DNA of 64,000 nucleotides from Synergistaceae bacterium (GCA_021372895.1 JAJFTP010000066.1:1-64000), one strand, 5' to 3'. Shown: positions 26,601 to 35,170, numbered from the stretch's first letter. Numbers and translations are program-made. Notes: generated from the letters alone by a model not told the origin.

Positions 26601-27177
26601 TGGCAGGAATGTAAACATCCTTGTTCTGGACACAGAGGTCTATTCCAACACCGGAGGACAGATGTCCAAGGCTACGCCGCGCGGAGCTGTGGCGAAGTTT
26701 GCCGCCGCTGGGAAGCACATGGGCAAAAAGGACCTTGCCCTTATGGCGATGAGCTATGGCAATGTCTATGTCGGACGCGTTGCACTCGGAGCAAATGACG
26801 CGCATACAGTAAAAGTATTCCAGGAGGCAGAGGCATACAACGGCCCGTCTCTCATCATTGCTTACTGCCACTGCATAGCCCACGGCATAGCGATGGTTAC
26901 GGGACTTGACCAGCAGAAAAAAGCCGTTGAATCCGGGCATTGGATTTTAATGCGCTATAATCCTGATTTGGCAAAAGAGGGCAAGAACCCCCTAATTCTT
27001 GACAGCAAAGAGCCGACTCTGTCCCTTAAGGATTATATTTACAACGAGACGCGCTACAAGAGCCTCACCGTTACTGACCCGGAAGAGGCAGAAGCGCTTC
27101 TCAAAGAAGAGGAGAAGGACATCAAGGCCAGGTGGCGCTATTACAGCCATATGGCTGCAATGAAAATGGAGGACTGA
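23644..27177 (+). CDS. nifJ: Pyruvate:ferredoxin (flavodoxin) oxidoreductase
   Basis: Single-chain PFOR of 1177 residues, the usual length. It converts pyruvate and CoA to acetyl-CoA and CO2, passing electrons to ferredoxin, and may run in reverse. Domain order: N-terminal pyruvate-binding domain (YPITPSSPMGEWAD near residue 30), CoA-binding and gamma-type domains, two 4Fe-4S clusters (CIQCGKCVLVCP near 690 and CVGCGLCAHNCP near 745), then the TPP domain with the proximal cluster ligands CAGCGETPY near 818 and GGDGWAYDIGYGG near 966. AGGAGG lies eight bases before the ATG. It is followed after seven bases by a carboxyltransferase gene, so both act at the pyruvate node. Confidence 0.97.
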   Translation: MAKKNMVTLDGNEAAAYVAHAVNEVISIYPITPSSPMGEWADQWTAEGRPNIWGTVPVVEEMQSEAGASAAYHGAIQAGALGTTFTASQGLLLMIPNMYKIAGELTSTVMHVTARTLATHALSIFGDHSDVMAVRTTGWSMLCSATVQETMDMALIAQMATLESRVPVVHFFDGFRTSHEEMKIEKITYDDMRALIDDELVREHRYNRLSPDVPFIRGTAQNPDVFFQSREGCTPYYKAVPDIMQKSMDRFAKQVGRQYHLFDYFGADDAERVIVIMGSGAAVAHEAVARLTAEGEKVGVLTVRLFRPFDISRFLNAIPATVNSIAVLDRCKDPSSICEPLCMDVREALAGTDIMVVGGRYGLSSKDFTPSMVKGVFDELRKALPKDSFTIGIDDDVSFSSLSYDLSFDTEDPKTIRCLFYGLGSDGTVGANKNSIKIIGEETDLYAQGYYSYDSKKSGGITVSHLRFGPNPIYASYMINKANFVACHVFTFLEKLDVLKEAAEGGTFLLNSPFGPEEVWDKLPLTTQKRIIDKKLKFYTIDAVKIAKETGMGGRTNTIMQTCFFAISGVLEKEQAIKAIKDSIIKSYCRKGQEIVDKNIAAVDATLANLYEVKVPKEATSTFDILPPVACCDAPDFVKDVLGPIMVLEGDCLPVSVLPEDGTYPSGTTKYEKRNIAIDIPSWDPDLCIQCGKCVLVCPHAVIRSKVYDPKLLEDAPATFKSADAKWKNFEGSKFTVQISPEDCVGCGLCAHNCPVKAKEGSQKRPLTMVEQMTVRAAERENWDYFLSIPDVDRKELNLSTVKDVQLLRPLFEFSGACAGCGETPYLKLLSSLFGARAIIANATGCSSIYGGNLPTTPWTVNDEGRGPAWSNSLFEDAAEFGLGFRLTIDKHAEYAAELLQKMEPELGADIVKGILDASQTTDAEIRTVQEKVEALKEQLEYMGTEEAEELLSVADNLVKKSVWCVGGDGWAYDIGYGGLDHVIASGRNVNILVLDTEVYSNTGGQMSKATPRGAVAKFAAAGKHMGKKDLALMAMSYGNVYVGRVALGANDAHTVKVFQEAEAYNGPSLIIAYCHCIAHGIAMVTGLDQQKKAVESGHWILMRYNPDLAKEGKNPLILDSKEPTLSLKDYIYNETRYKSLTVTDPEEAEALLKEEEKDIKARWRYYSHMAAMKMED

Positions 27178-27184
27178 TCTTTAA

Positions 27185-28750
27185 ATGGGGAGTTGTGAAT
27201 TCAAGCAGGAGATAAAGGATTCAAATGGCCGCAGGGTGGCTACTAAAGTAAACTCTGCGCCTATGGGACCCGAGAACGCCGCAGTGAAAATGGCTGAGAA
27301 TACAGAGGAAGTCAAAGTCAAGGAGTTAAAGGCTCCCACAAAGGCGGGTTCTGGTATAAAGCCACGTGTCGGCATAACGGAAACCGCATTCCGTGATGCC
27401 CATCAGTCGATAATGGCGACACGCCTGCGTACTGACGACATGCTCCCAATATGTGAGGCTATGGATGAAGTCGGATATCACTCCATAGAGATGTGGGGCG
27501 GGGCTACATTCGACTCTGCAATGCGTTTCCTGGACGAGGACCCATGGGATAGGCTGCGCCAGATTAAAAAACGCCTAAAGAAGACCAGGACGCAGATGCT
27601 CCTTCGCGGGCAGAACCTGGTAGGCTACAGGCATTATTCTGATGAAGTCGTCCGCGAGTTCGTAAAGCGCGCCATCGGCAATGGAATAGATATAGTCAGG
27701 GTGTTCGATGCGCTTAATGACCTCCGCAACATGTCCATCGCTGCAGAGGCCGTCAAAAAAGAGGGCGGAGAGCTGCAGATGTCGATCTCTTACACGATCT
27801 CGCCTGTCCACACACTTGACCTTTTTGCGAAACAGGCCAAGGACATGGCGGACATGGGTGCCGATTCGATCTGCATCAAGGACATGGCAGGGCTTCTATC
27901 TCCTGTCGCGGCATCCGCACTTGTAACGGCGATAAAAAAAGAAGTAAGCCTGCCTGTGCAGCTTCACAGCCACTACACGAGCGGCATGGCTGCAATGAGC
28001 TACCTTGCCGGTCTTGAAGCCGGAGCTGATATTGTCGACTGTGCAATATCACCGTTTGCGATGGGCACCAGTCAGCCTGCGACAGAGGCAATGGTTGCGG
28101 CTCTAAGCGGCGGGCCGCTTGATACAGGGCTTTCGCTGAAGAAGCTGTTACCTGTCGCCGAGTACTATGAGGGACTGAAAAGCAAGTACAGCGACATAAT
28201 AATGGGAATCAGCGGAGTAAATATAAATATACTGCTCTATCAGATCCCGGGCGGGATGTATTCGAACCTCCAGAGCCAGCTCAAAGAGGGCAACAGCCTT
28301 GACAAGTTCAAGGAAGTAATGGAGGAGATCCCGCGTGTCCGCAAGGAGATGGGATATCCTCCTCTCGTTACGCCGACGAGTCAGTTGGTCGGAACTCAGG
28401 CTGCAATGAACGTAATATCAGGCGAGCGCTGGAAGGTCGTCTCAAAGGAAGTTTACCAGTACTTCCGCGGATACTACGGCAAGACACCGGCACCTGTGGA
28501 TCCTGACATTCAGAAGAAGGTCCTCGGCAATGAGATCCCTATCACCTGCCGCCCGGGAGAGAAAATCGAACCTGAGCTTGAAGCGGCGAGGAAAGAGATA
28601 GGTATATGGATGACACAGCCTGAAGATCTCCTTAGTTATATACTCTTTCCGCAGGTTGCGAAAGACTTCCTGCCAAGGAAGTTCGCTAAGGAGAACTGCG
28701 TTGACATAGGATTTGAGGAACAGGAAAATCCTGAGGCTTATGCGGTATAA
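27185..28750 (+). CDS. Oxaloacetate decarboxylase alpha / pyruvate carboxylase B-type carboxyltransferase without biotin domain
   Basis: Carboxyltransferase of the HMG-CoA-lyase-like TIM-barrel family. Motifs: GITETAFRDAHQS near residue 62, MWGGATFD, FDALNDLRN, the active-site Lys in CIKDMAGLLSP, and QLHSHYTSG. Full OadA or PycB proteins end in a biotinyl domain with an AMKM motif; this one stops at 521 residues without it, so a separate biotin carrier would be needed and is not in the window. It has an unusual N-terminal extension of about 57 residues rich in Lys, Glu, Ala and Pro, resembling a flexible linker. The close spacing to nifJ implies pyruvate/oxaloacetate interconversion coupled to PFOR. 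It could be half of a two-subunit pyruvate carboxylase or part of a Na+-pumping decarboxylase. Confidence 0.85.
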   Translation: MGSCEFKQEIKDSNGRRVATKVNSAPMGPENAAVKMAENTEEVKVKELKAPTKAGSGIKPRVGITETAFRDAHQSIMATRLRTDDMLPICEAMDEVGYHSIEMWGGATFDSAMRFLDEDPWDRLRQIKKRLKKTRTQMLLRGQNLVGYRHYSDEVVREFVKRAIGNGIDIVRVFDALNDLRNMSIAAEAVKKEGGELQMSISYTISPVHTLDLFAKQAKDMADMGADSICIKDMAGLLSPVAASALVTAIKKEVSLPVQLHSHYTSGMAAMSYLAGLEAGADIVDCAISPFAMGTSQPATEAMVAALSGGPLDTGLSLKKLLPVAEYYEGLKSKYSDIIMGISGVNINILLYQIPGGMYSNLQSQLKEGNSLDKFKEVMEEIPRVRKEMGYPPLVTPTSQLVGTQAAMNVISGERWKVVSKEVYQYFRGYYGKTPAPVDPDIQKKVLGNEIPITCRPGEKIEPELEAARKEIGIWMTQPEDLLSYILFPQVAKDFLPRKFAKENCVDIGFEEQENPEAYAV

Positions 28751-28790
28751 GAGAGGCCGTGCAAAGACCTGGTCTTTGCACGGCCTCTCT
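28751..28790 (+). terminator. Strong hairpin after the PFOR operon
   Basis: GAGAGGCCGTGCAAAGACC pairs perfectly with GGTCTTTGCACGGCCTCTC around a single-base loop. It starts directly after the carboxyltransferase stop; the tail TTCGGCTGTT is only weakly T-rich. Confidence 0.8.
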
Positions 28791-28803
28791 TCGGCTGTTA
28801 AAG

Positions 28804-28940
28804 TTATCTGTTGAGAAAGTTTGCCAGTTCCATACCGAAAACAGGAAAATAAACGAACAGTAACAGGCAAATCATTATCGCAAATATAAAAATGTGAAGC
28901 AAGCCAATCTTAACGTTGCATTGAAGGTTGACTTGCTTTG
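28804..28940 (-). pseudogene. C-terminal remnant of a membrane protein
   Basis: The minus frame ends GLLHIFIFAIMICLLLFVYF then PVFGMELANFLNR stop: a hydrophobic helix with a terminal tail like those closing TRAP-transporter large permeases. No upstream part of such a gene exists, because the cytX coding region follows directly. Probably a deletion scar; family assignment is tentative. Confidence 0.3.
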
Positions 28941-28954
28941 CATTACCTACCGGG

Positions 28955-30148
28955 TCAATGGTGTGAGTGTATCAGACTTGTAAATTTATCTGTGGCATAG
29001 GTAAGAAACATCGTGGCTGCCATGACAGGAAGAGTGTTGCCCAGCGGACAGTCAACAGAGATGAACCATCTGTAGAACGCGAACCCCGCGATCCATATTA
29101 TAATATTTCTTACAACAAAAATATTTTCCGAGCAGTCTTTTTTCAAAATAAAATAATCCGTTATCATGATGGATATCATAGGCCCGAATACTGAACTTAT
29201 GAGATACAGATAATCTGAGTAGCTCTCAACAGGGACTGTGACTGCGAGTATGGTGCCTATGGCGCAAATTGCAACGGCAGCAGCCTTTTCCTTTATCCCC
29301 TTAAAGATGACAGCGAAGCTTATCCCTCCCGAATACGCATCAAGGAATGTTGTTGTAACAGTAGAAACTGCGATTATAATCACTCCCGCGATACCAAGTC
29401 CTGCGGAAAGCATTATTCTTGCTATATCGGATTCACCGGTGTACAGAGCGGCGCCGAGCCCTATAATGTACATCCAGCAGCTTGCCGCAAAATAGACAGC
29501 TGAGGCTGCGGCGGCGCTGGCCCTTGGCCTCTCTGCATCCCGCATGTAGTCTGAGATAAGCGGCAGCCATGAGAGCGGCATCGCTGCGGAAAGTTCCATA
29601 GCTGTGCCGAAGCTCATGGTATCCCTTATTAAGGCATGAGTGTTCGTTCCTTTGAATATTATGGCGCTGAGCAACAGTGTCAGTAAAAACAGGCCTGCCA
29701 TGGCAAATTTATTTGCCCTTTCGAAATTCTTTATGTCCAGCAATATCCATATCGCTATCATTATCCCTATAACAGCGGCCCACAGCGAATTGCCTGTGTG
29801 ACCCAGAGCTGGGTTTAAAATAGTTCCAAGTGCGGAGGCACCCCCTATTATCATCACCGCCGTCCATCCCACAAGCTGCAGAACATTTAGAGCGGCAAAA
29901 AACTTTGCCCCTCTGTCTCCAAAAGATATTTTTACGCTTTCCATTGCCCCTTTGCCGCTGTCTGCCCCTATCATAGCCGCAAGATACATCATTATCCCTC
30001 CTACGGCATGCCCCGCAACCACAGCCGCTGCACCACGTGCCATTCCTAGCGGAGCCAACAGCGTTCCCGTGTATATCTCGGCGATGGAGATCGCCGCCCC
30101 CAGCCATATCAGCCCGCTGCCAAACACGGTCCTCTTTTCGGCGTTCAT
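28955..30148 (-). CDS. cytX: CytX-type hydroxymethylpyrimidine transporter
   Basis: Membrane transporter of the nucleobase:cation symporter-1 family, 397 residues with about 12 hydrophobic segments (for example LQLVGWTAVMIIGGASALG). A TPP riboswitch just upstream on the same strand indicates that the cargo is a thiamin precursor such as hydroxymethylpyrimidine, fitting the CytX subgroup rather than cytosine permease CodB. AAGGAG lies 11 bases before the ATG. No thiamin biosynthetic gene is adjacent, so the cell probably salvages the pyrimidine half. Confidence 0.88.
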   Translation of the reverse strand: MNAEKRTVFGSGLIWLGAAISIAEIYTGTLLAPLGMARGAAAVVAGHAVGGIMMYLAAMIGADSGKGAMESVKISFGDRGAKFFAALNVLQLVGWTAVMIIGGASALGTILNPALGHTGNSLWAAVIGIMIAIWILLDIKNFERANKFAMAGLFLLTLLLSAIIFKGTNTHALIRDTMSFGTAMELSAAMPLSWLPLISDYMRDAERPRASAAAASAVYFAASCWMYIIGLGAALYTGESDIARIMLSAGLGIAGVIIIAVSTVTTTFLDAYSGGISFAVIFKGIKEKAAAVAICAIGTILAVTVPVESYSDYLYLISSVFGPMISIMITDYFILKKDCSENIFVVRNIIIWIAGFAFYRWFISVDCPLGNTLPVMAATMFLTYATDKFTSLIHSHH

Positions 30149-30221
30149 TCACATGCACACTCCTTGACAAAAAAATGGCGGGCACCCCGTAATTGAAGGT
30201 CGCTCCGCCATATATCAGCGC

Positions 30222-30316
30222 AATCTCCCTACGTTGGCATTACCCAAATCAGGTTATAAGGGTCGAAGTTTTCTAAACTTCCTCTCAGCATGTATACACA
30301 AGCTCCCCTATATTTG
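30222..30316 (-). promoter_or_regulatory. TPP riboswitch (THI element)
   Basis: On the minus strand: GGGGAGCTTGTG, then GCTGAGAGGAAG, then CTTCGACCCTTATAACCTGA, then TTTGGGTAATGCCAACGTAG followed by GGA. These are the conserved thi-box blocks (CTGAGA, ACCTGA, GGGTAATGCCAACGTAGGGA-like). The linker between P1 and the first cytX codons is short (about 70 bases), so control may be by masking the ribosome-binding site or by a short terminator. Confidence 0.96.
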
Positions 30317-30481
30317 ATATTCGATTTTTCATCAATGCTTTACAGTGTTGTATTGTATCAGCAAGAAGGAATATGTCAAACATGCGCAGGTTGTATTTGT
30401 TGTTTATAGCCTGTGATATAAACTATAATTGTGTAGGGATCCGGACATTTATATTAAGAATTAAGGAAAGAGATGATATGA

Positions 30482-32176
30482 GTGACATACCGCTCAAAGG
30501 AACTGGGGCTGTTTTCAGGCAAGGGTTCTTCGTCGCGCAGGGCAATATACAAAGGCTGCGGTTATGACGACTGCGATCTGAGCAAACCGCTCATAGGCAT
30601 AGTCAACACGGCAAACGATGCTGGGCTTGGACATGTGCATCTGGATCGTCTTGCAGATCGTGTGCGTTCCGGGATACTGCAGGCCGGAGGCACTCCATTC
30701 GAGTTCGGCACAATAGCCACCTGCGGCGCTGTGCCTATAGGAATGCCGCAGTTTCGCTATGAACTTGTGATAAGGGATGTCATCGCCTCGTCTGTAGAAA
30801 TAATGGCAGGGGTCCAGCTTCTTGACGGACTTGTACTGCTGGCTTCATGCGACAGTATTATTCCGGGAGTCCTTATCGGGGGCATCCGTGCCGATGTGCC
30901 ATGCATCATGCTGACAGGCGGCCCGCAGGAAGTCTGCAAAAGCGACGGGCGCAGCATAGTCATGAGTGAGCTTGATCAGCTTGTCTTCGGTGCTGACTAC
31001 GCAAATGATGGATCGCGCGAGAAAATACGCTACCTGGAGGACCATGTATGTCCCGGTCCAGGCGCCTGCTCACTGATGGGCACCGCCAATACGATGCAGA
31101 TACTTGTCGAGGGACTGGGTTTGGCTATGCCCGGTTCTTCAACCGTGCCTGCCGTCTATGCCGAGAAGGATCGCTATGCCACTCAGACAGGGCGCAGGAT
31201 CGTAGATCTGGTGAAACAGGATATAAAGCCCAAAGACATACTTACCCGCGAAGCACTGCTCAACGGAGTCATACTGACCATGGCTCTTGCCGGTTCAACA
31301 AATGCGGTGCTTCACCTGCTTAGCCTGGCTCGTGAAGTAGGGGTCGAGCTTACGCTTGATGACTTTGACAAACTTTCTGAATCGATACCGGTAATCAGCC
31401 GGGTCATCCCGACTGGCAAAGCTACAATTATCGACCTCTATAACGCGGGAGGAGTGCCTGCCATAATAGGAGAGATGAAGGACTATCTGCATAAGGAATG
31501 CATGACTGTCTCAGGCCGCACTATCGGCGAGATAGCGGGGCTTTGTAAATCTTCGGATCACGATGTTCTTACAACTGCCGATGCCCCGGTCTTTCCAAAC
31601 GGCGGGATCGCTGTTATAAAAGGAAACCTCTCTCCAAACGGGGCGATATGCCGTACCACTACTATCTCGGAAAAGATCAGAAAGTTTGAAGGGCCGGCCC
31701 GCGTGTTCAATTCTGATGAAAAGGCTCATGCGGCAGTAGTTTCAGGCAGGATAAATAAAGGCGATGTTGTGGTCATACGCTATGAAGGCCCGCGCGGAGC
31801 GCCCGGAATGAGAGAGATGATGATGACGACCGATGCCCTTGTCGGTATTGGTATGGGACAGGATGTTTTTGTGCTGACAGACGGGAGGTTCTCCGGTTTT
31901 ACCGAAGGTGCGGCCATCGGCCATATCTCGCCGGAGGCCGCAGTCGGCGGTGCTATAGCAGTAGTGGAAGACGGCGATATAATAAAAATTGATATTCCTG
32001 GACGCACGGCCGACCTTGTGCTGCCTGAAGAGACAATAAGGGCAAGGCTCTCGGAATGGAAACTGCCGCCAAAGCGATCGGTCGGAATACTGGGAATATA
32101 TGCAAAGACCGCACTTCAGGCCCATTTAGGCGCCATGATTGACGACAGGGCCGAAAACGCCGGAGAGATGATGTAA
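30482..32176 (+). CDS. IlvD/Edd family dehydratase (dihydroxy-acid dehydratase-like)
   Basis: Fe-S dehydratase of 564 residues. Cluster and active-site blocks: [34 protein letters not shown] and the C-terminal [21 protein letters not shown]. Substitutions around these blocks ([10 protein letters not shown] where IlvD has CDGI, and a shortened N terminus) place it away from classical IlvD, so it may act on a sugar acid or another dihydroxy acid. No branched-chain biosynthesis gene is adjacent. The GTG start at 30482 follows AAGGAAAGAG by about 10 bases; the ATG at 30477 is in a different, short frame. It is co-directional with glutaminase 90 bp downstream. Confidence 0.8.
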   Translation: MTYRSKELGLFSGKGSSSRRAIYKGCGYDDCDLSKPLIGIVNTANDAGLGHVHLDRLADRVRSGILQAGGTPFEFGTIATCGAVPIGMPQFRYELVIRDVIASSVEIMAGVQLLDGLVLLASCDSIIPGVLIGGIRADVPCIMLTGGPQEVCKSDGRSIVMSELDQLVFGADYANDGSREKIRYLEDHVCPGPGACSLMGTANTMQILVEGLGLAMPGSSTVPAVYAEKDRYATQTGRRIVDLVKQDIKPKDILTREALLNGVILTMALAGSTNAVLHLLSLAREVGVELTLDDFDKLSESIPVISRVIPTGKATIIDLYNAGGVPAIIGEMKDYLHKECMTVSGRTIGEIAGLCKSSDHDVLTTADAPVFPNGGIAVIKGNLSPNGAICRTTTISEKIRKFEGPARVFNSDEKAHAAVVSGRINKGDVVVIRYEGPRGAPGMREMMMTTDALVGIGMGQDVFVLTDGRFSGFTEGAAIGHISPEAAVGGAIAVVEDGDIIKIDIPGRTADLVLPEETIRARLSEWKLPPKRSVGILGIYAKTALQAHLGAMIDDRAENAGEMM

Positions 32177-32265
32177 GGGTAGAAGTATCTGCATGTTAGT
32201 ATTTCTCATAACCGCCATGTTGCCTGTTGCGCAAACTGCGTGGCGCAGGAGAAAGGACGATAAGA

Positions 32266-33210
32266 ATGACGAGACAGAGCTCATTGACCCAATCTTTGCT
32301 TGAGGAGATAAAGACATCTGCAGCGAGCATCAGTTTGTGTGGGAAAGTTGCGGATTATATTCCTGAGCTCTCATTGATGTCTCCGGACCTCTTCTGCCTG
32401 AGCTGCGTGCTGACAGACGGAACTGCCATCGAAACAGGCGATGCCGAACAATTTTTTACAATGCAGTCTATATCCAAAATTCTATCTCTATCTCTTGCAA
32501 TAGAGAAACTAGGCATGAGAAAGGTATTCAAATACGTAGACATGGAGCCTAGCGCAGACTCTTTCAATTCATTGATGCGTCTTGAAATGACATCTCCTAA
32601 ACCTTCAAATCCCTTCATGAACGCAGGGGCCATTGCGATATGTGCATTGCTGCGGAATGAATTCGGCGACGGGGTTTTTGATGAGCTTCTTGCTTTTACA
32701 AAATTGATTACTGGTGTCCGTCCGGAATATAACGAGAAGGTTTTTGAATCGGAGAGATCCACTGCGGACAGAAACAGAGCACTGGCATATTTCATGAAGA
32801 GTACCGGTTTGCTGCATGGTGACGTGGAGGTCTTTCTTGATCTGTATTTTCGTCAATGCAGCATCATATGTACAGCGCAGTCGCTTGCAAAAATAGGCGC
32901 CATGCTTGCCTCCGGAGGGATATGTGCCTCGACTGGGAAAAGGATCCTAAGAAAGAAGACAGTTTATACTCTGCTGGGTCTTATGACGACCTGCGGCCTC
33001 TATAACGGGTCGGGAGAGTTTGCCGTACGCATCGGAGTCCCTGGGAAGAGCGGCGTCAGCGGCGGAATACTGGCCGTTGTTCCCGGGAGAATGGGGGTCG
33101 GGGTCTTTTCTCCGCCGCTTGATGCCAAAGGCAACTCTGTAGCTGGTCTGAATGCACTTGAGATGCTCTCGGAAAGGCTTAATTTCAGAAATATTCCCAC
33201 TGGAGGATGA
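32266..33210 (+). CDS. glsA: Glutaminase A
   Basis: Hydrolyses glutamine to glutamate and ammonia; serine-hydrolase (beta-lactamase-like) fold. The catalytic QSISK (SxxK) lies near residue 66, with MNAGAIAIC near 117 and GVSGGILAVVPGRMG near 265 also conserved. The length of 314 is typical. The ATG at 32266 with AAGGA eight bases upstream is preferred over an in-frame start 39 bases earlier. In an amino-acid fermenter this feeds glutamate into catabolism, in step with the neighbouring serine dehydratase. Confidence 0.93.
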   Translation: MTRQSSLTQSLLEEIKTSAASISLCGKVADYIPELSLMSPDLFCLSCVLTDGTAIETGDAEQFFTMQSISKILSLSLAIEKLGMRKVFKYVDMEPSADSFNSLMRLEMTSPKPSNPFMNAGAIAICALLRNEFGDGVFDELLAFTKLITGVRPEYNEKVFESERSTADRNRALAYFMKSTGLLHGDVEVFLDLYFRQCSIICTAQSLAKIGAMLASGGICASTGKRILRKKTVYTLLGLMTTCGLYNGSGEFAVRIGVPGKSGVSGGILAVVPGRMGVGVFSPPLDAKGNSVAGLNALEMLSERLNFRNIPTGG

Positions 33211-33253
33211 TTTGGAAAGCCGATAACGTGTTTTTCATACGATCCGCTGTCTG

Positions 33254-34147
33254 TTATTCAATGCTGACGGCGGGTCCCCGCTGAATATCCTCCACAAGCT
33301 TCTTGGCCGTCGGAGTGACCGCCAGCCCGCCGCGTGAAGTTTCACGCAGGGACGGCGGTATTGAGCGTCCGATCTGAGCCATTGCGTCTATGACCTCATC
33401 TGCCGGGATAAGCGATTCAATACCTGCAAGCGCCATGTCAGCGGACAATGCGCCGATCGCGGCAAGTGTCCCGTTGCGTTTTATACATGGCGATTCAACA
33501 AGACCGCCGACCGGATCGCATACCAGGCCAAGCACAGATTTGAGTGTAATGGCAACTGCGCTTGCAACGGCACGATTGCTGCCGTTCTGAAGATATACAA
33601 GCGCACCGGCGCCCATAGCGGCGGCGGCCCCGCATTCGGCCTGACATCCGCCCTCTGCCCCTGCGAGCGTTGCCCTGTTGGCTATGACTTCTCCTATTGC
33701 ACCGGCAACCACAAGTGCCTCAGTCAGAGATGTCTCTGTCTCTTCTGCCTCTGTGCCGTAAAATTCTTTCCACGCAAACAAAAGCCCCGGCAGGATCCCG
33801 CAGCTGCCTGCCGTAGGAGCGGCAACTATGCGGCCCATCGAAGCGTTATAAGTGGCTACTTCAAGGGCGATTGCCGCAGCGCTCAGGATGAACCCGCCGC
33901 ACAGTCCGCCTTTTTTCGCATATTCCCTTAGCGCGCCTCCCGTAGGCGAAACTAGTTTGCACGGTACTTTGTTCCCTCGTGCTTCTATTACGGAGCGCCC
34001 CATGTCTGTCAGCCTCGCAGAGATCTTGCCGCGTATATCATCGGCTGAGACGCCCGTCGTCTCTGAATCCATAAGAAGGACGGCATCGTGGAGGCAAAGA
34101 CCATTATTTTCAGCAAAGCAAATTATCTCTTTTATTGAGCGCATCAT
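33254..34147 (-). CDS. sdaAA: L-serine dehydratase, alpha subunit
   Basis: Fe-S enzyme subunit that deaminates serine to pyruvate and ammonia. The cysteine blocks of the alpha domain are present: GSCGILPGLL, GGCQAECGAAAA and VCDPVGGLVESPCIKRNG. The length of 297 matches clostridial SdhA. Its ATG overlaps the beta-subunit stop, so the two are translationally coupled. Oxygen-sensitive 4Fe-4S chemistry fits an anaerobe. Pyruvate produced here can enter PFOR. The 2-aminoacrylate intermediate is handled by RidA-type proteins, one of which is at 11230-11610. Confidence 0.95.
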   Translation of the reverse strand: MMRSIKEIICFAENNGLCLHDAVLLMDSETTGVSADDIRGKISARLTDMGRSVIEARGNKVPCKLVSPTGGALREYAKKGGLCGGFILSAAAIALEVATYNASMGRIVAAPTAGSCGILPGLLFAWKEFYGTEAEETETSLTEALVVAGAIGEVIANRATLAGAEGGCQAECGAAAAMGAGALVYLQNGSNRAVASAVAITLKSVLGLVCDPVGGLVESPCIKRNGTLAAIGALSADMALAGIESLIPADEVIDAMAQIGRSIPPSLRETSRGGLAVTPTAKKLVEDIQRGPAVSIE

Positions 34148-34818
34148 ACAGCCCCCTGTCCCGGTATCGTTATTACCCTTACTATAGCCGGATGTACGGC
34201 CCGCATCTCATCTATATCTACGGTATCCCCGTCTGCATCGAGTTCCAGCACCATTGTCGCCAGGCCGCCCCGCGCATCCCTGCGGAGTTTCATCGTTGCG
34301 ATGTTTATTCCGCGCTGCGAGAGGAATGACGTCACAGCGCTCACAACTCCCTGTATGTCGCGATTTATTATTATTATCGCGGGCAGTACGCCGGAGATGT
34401 CTATTTGGAAGCCGTCAAGTTCCTGCAGGCAGACAGATCCTCCGCCAACTGAGGCTCCGACGGCATCCATGATCCGGCCTGTCCCGTCAGATAGGACAAT
34501 TCTGGCCGAGTTTGGGTGTGCACCTTCTATGTCTTCCACATAAAAATGAAAATCGATACCGGCTTTGCGGGCTAATTCAATTCCATCGCGCACTGCCGGA
34601 TCATCCTGGGTATACCCCAGCAGTCCCGCAAGGATCGCTCTGTCTGTTCCATGCCCGCTGCCGGTCGTTGCAAAACTTCCCCTCATGTAAATGTCTGCCC
34701 TCTTCACGTCGCTGCCCCAGCACATACGCACCATGCGTCCGATGCTCACTGCTCCGGCTGTGTGGCTGGAAGAGGGGCCTATCATAACAGGCCCTATGAT
34801 GTTCCAGATAGGCAACAC
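34144..34818 (-). CDS. sdaAB: L-serine dehydratase, beta subunit (with ACT domain)
   Basis: Partner of the alpha subunit. The N-terminal part has IGPVMIGPSSSHTAGA, the family hallmark. The C-terminal part from about residue 140 has an ACT-like sequence (LPAIIIINRDIQGVVSAVTS) that probably binds amino acids for control. The start is probably the GTG or the adjacent TTG (MLPIWN or MPIWN) after TTGGGGGTG; an ATG further upstream would add 13 residues without a ribosome site. First gene of a two-gene minus-strand operon. Confidence 0.92.
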   Translation of the reverse strand: MLPIWNIIGPVMIGPSSSHTAGAVSIGRMVRMCWGSDVKRADIYMRGSFATTGSGHGTDRAILAGLLGYTQDDPAVRDGIELARKAGIDFHFYVEDIEGAHPNSARIVLSDGTGRIMDAVGASVGGGSVCLQELDGFQIDISGVLPAIIIINRDIQGVVSAVTSFLSQRGINIATMKLRRDARGGLATMVLELDADGDTVDIDEMRAVHPAIVRVITIPGQGAV

Positions 34819-35029
34819 AAACACCCCCAATAAAACGTTATCCATCTGATAATACAATACCCGACAATGCCTTCGAGCACAAGAGAGATAACTCTTTATA
34901 GTGGAATCAGACGCTACTGATAATTTGCTCTATCCCGTCTGTTGTAAAAAGCATAAATATACGTTGCAAATAACGGAGACACAGTATAGGATCCTTCAGA
35001 TATCCAACCTGCGGCCGGAGGTAAATCTC

Positions 35030-35128
35030 ATGAAATATCATCTCACAAACACAAAAAGATGGGTAATCAAAAAAATCGCGGAATCATTCTGGGGTGACGA
35101 CTTTACATGCAAAGGATATGTAAGCTAA
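35030..35128 (+). CDS. Small ORF, 32 residues, with strong ribosome site
   Basis: GGAGG lies eight bases before the ATG. The product, MKYHLTNTKRWVIKKIAESF then WGDDFTCKGYVS, is basic and aromatic and ends in an inverted-repeat arm (35115-35124). No family is recognised. It lies between the serine dehydratase operon and the LacI-type regulator; a leader or regulatory peptide is possible, chance is also possible. Confidence 0.4.
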   Translation: MKYHLTNTKRWVIKKIAESFWGDDFTCKGYVS

Positions 35129-35161
35129 TGTCCCTCTATGCTCGACTAACACTTACATATC
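35115..35161. repeat. Inverted repeat before the ABC operon
   Basis: GATATGTAAG (35115-35124) is the reverse complement of CTTACATATC (35152-35161). The right arm lies in the spacer of the predicted promoter at 35142-35170. Candidate operator for the adjacent LacI-like protein, or a hairpin ending the small ORF transcript. Confidence 0.5.
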
Positions 35162-35170
35162 TCATATAAT
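35142..35170 (+). promoter_or_regulatory. Promoter of the LacI/ABC operon
   Basis: TCGACT, 17 bases, TATAAT, about 30 bases upstream of the regulator start. One arm of an inverted repeat overlaps the spacer, consistent with autoregulation. Confidence 0.6.
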
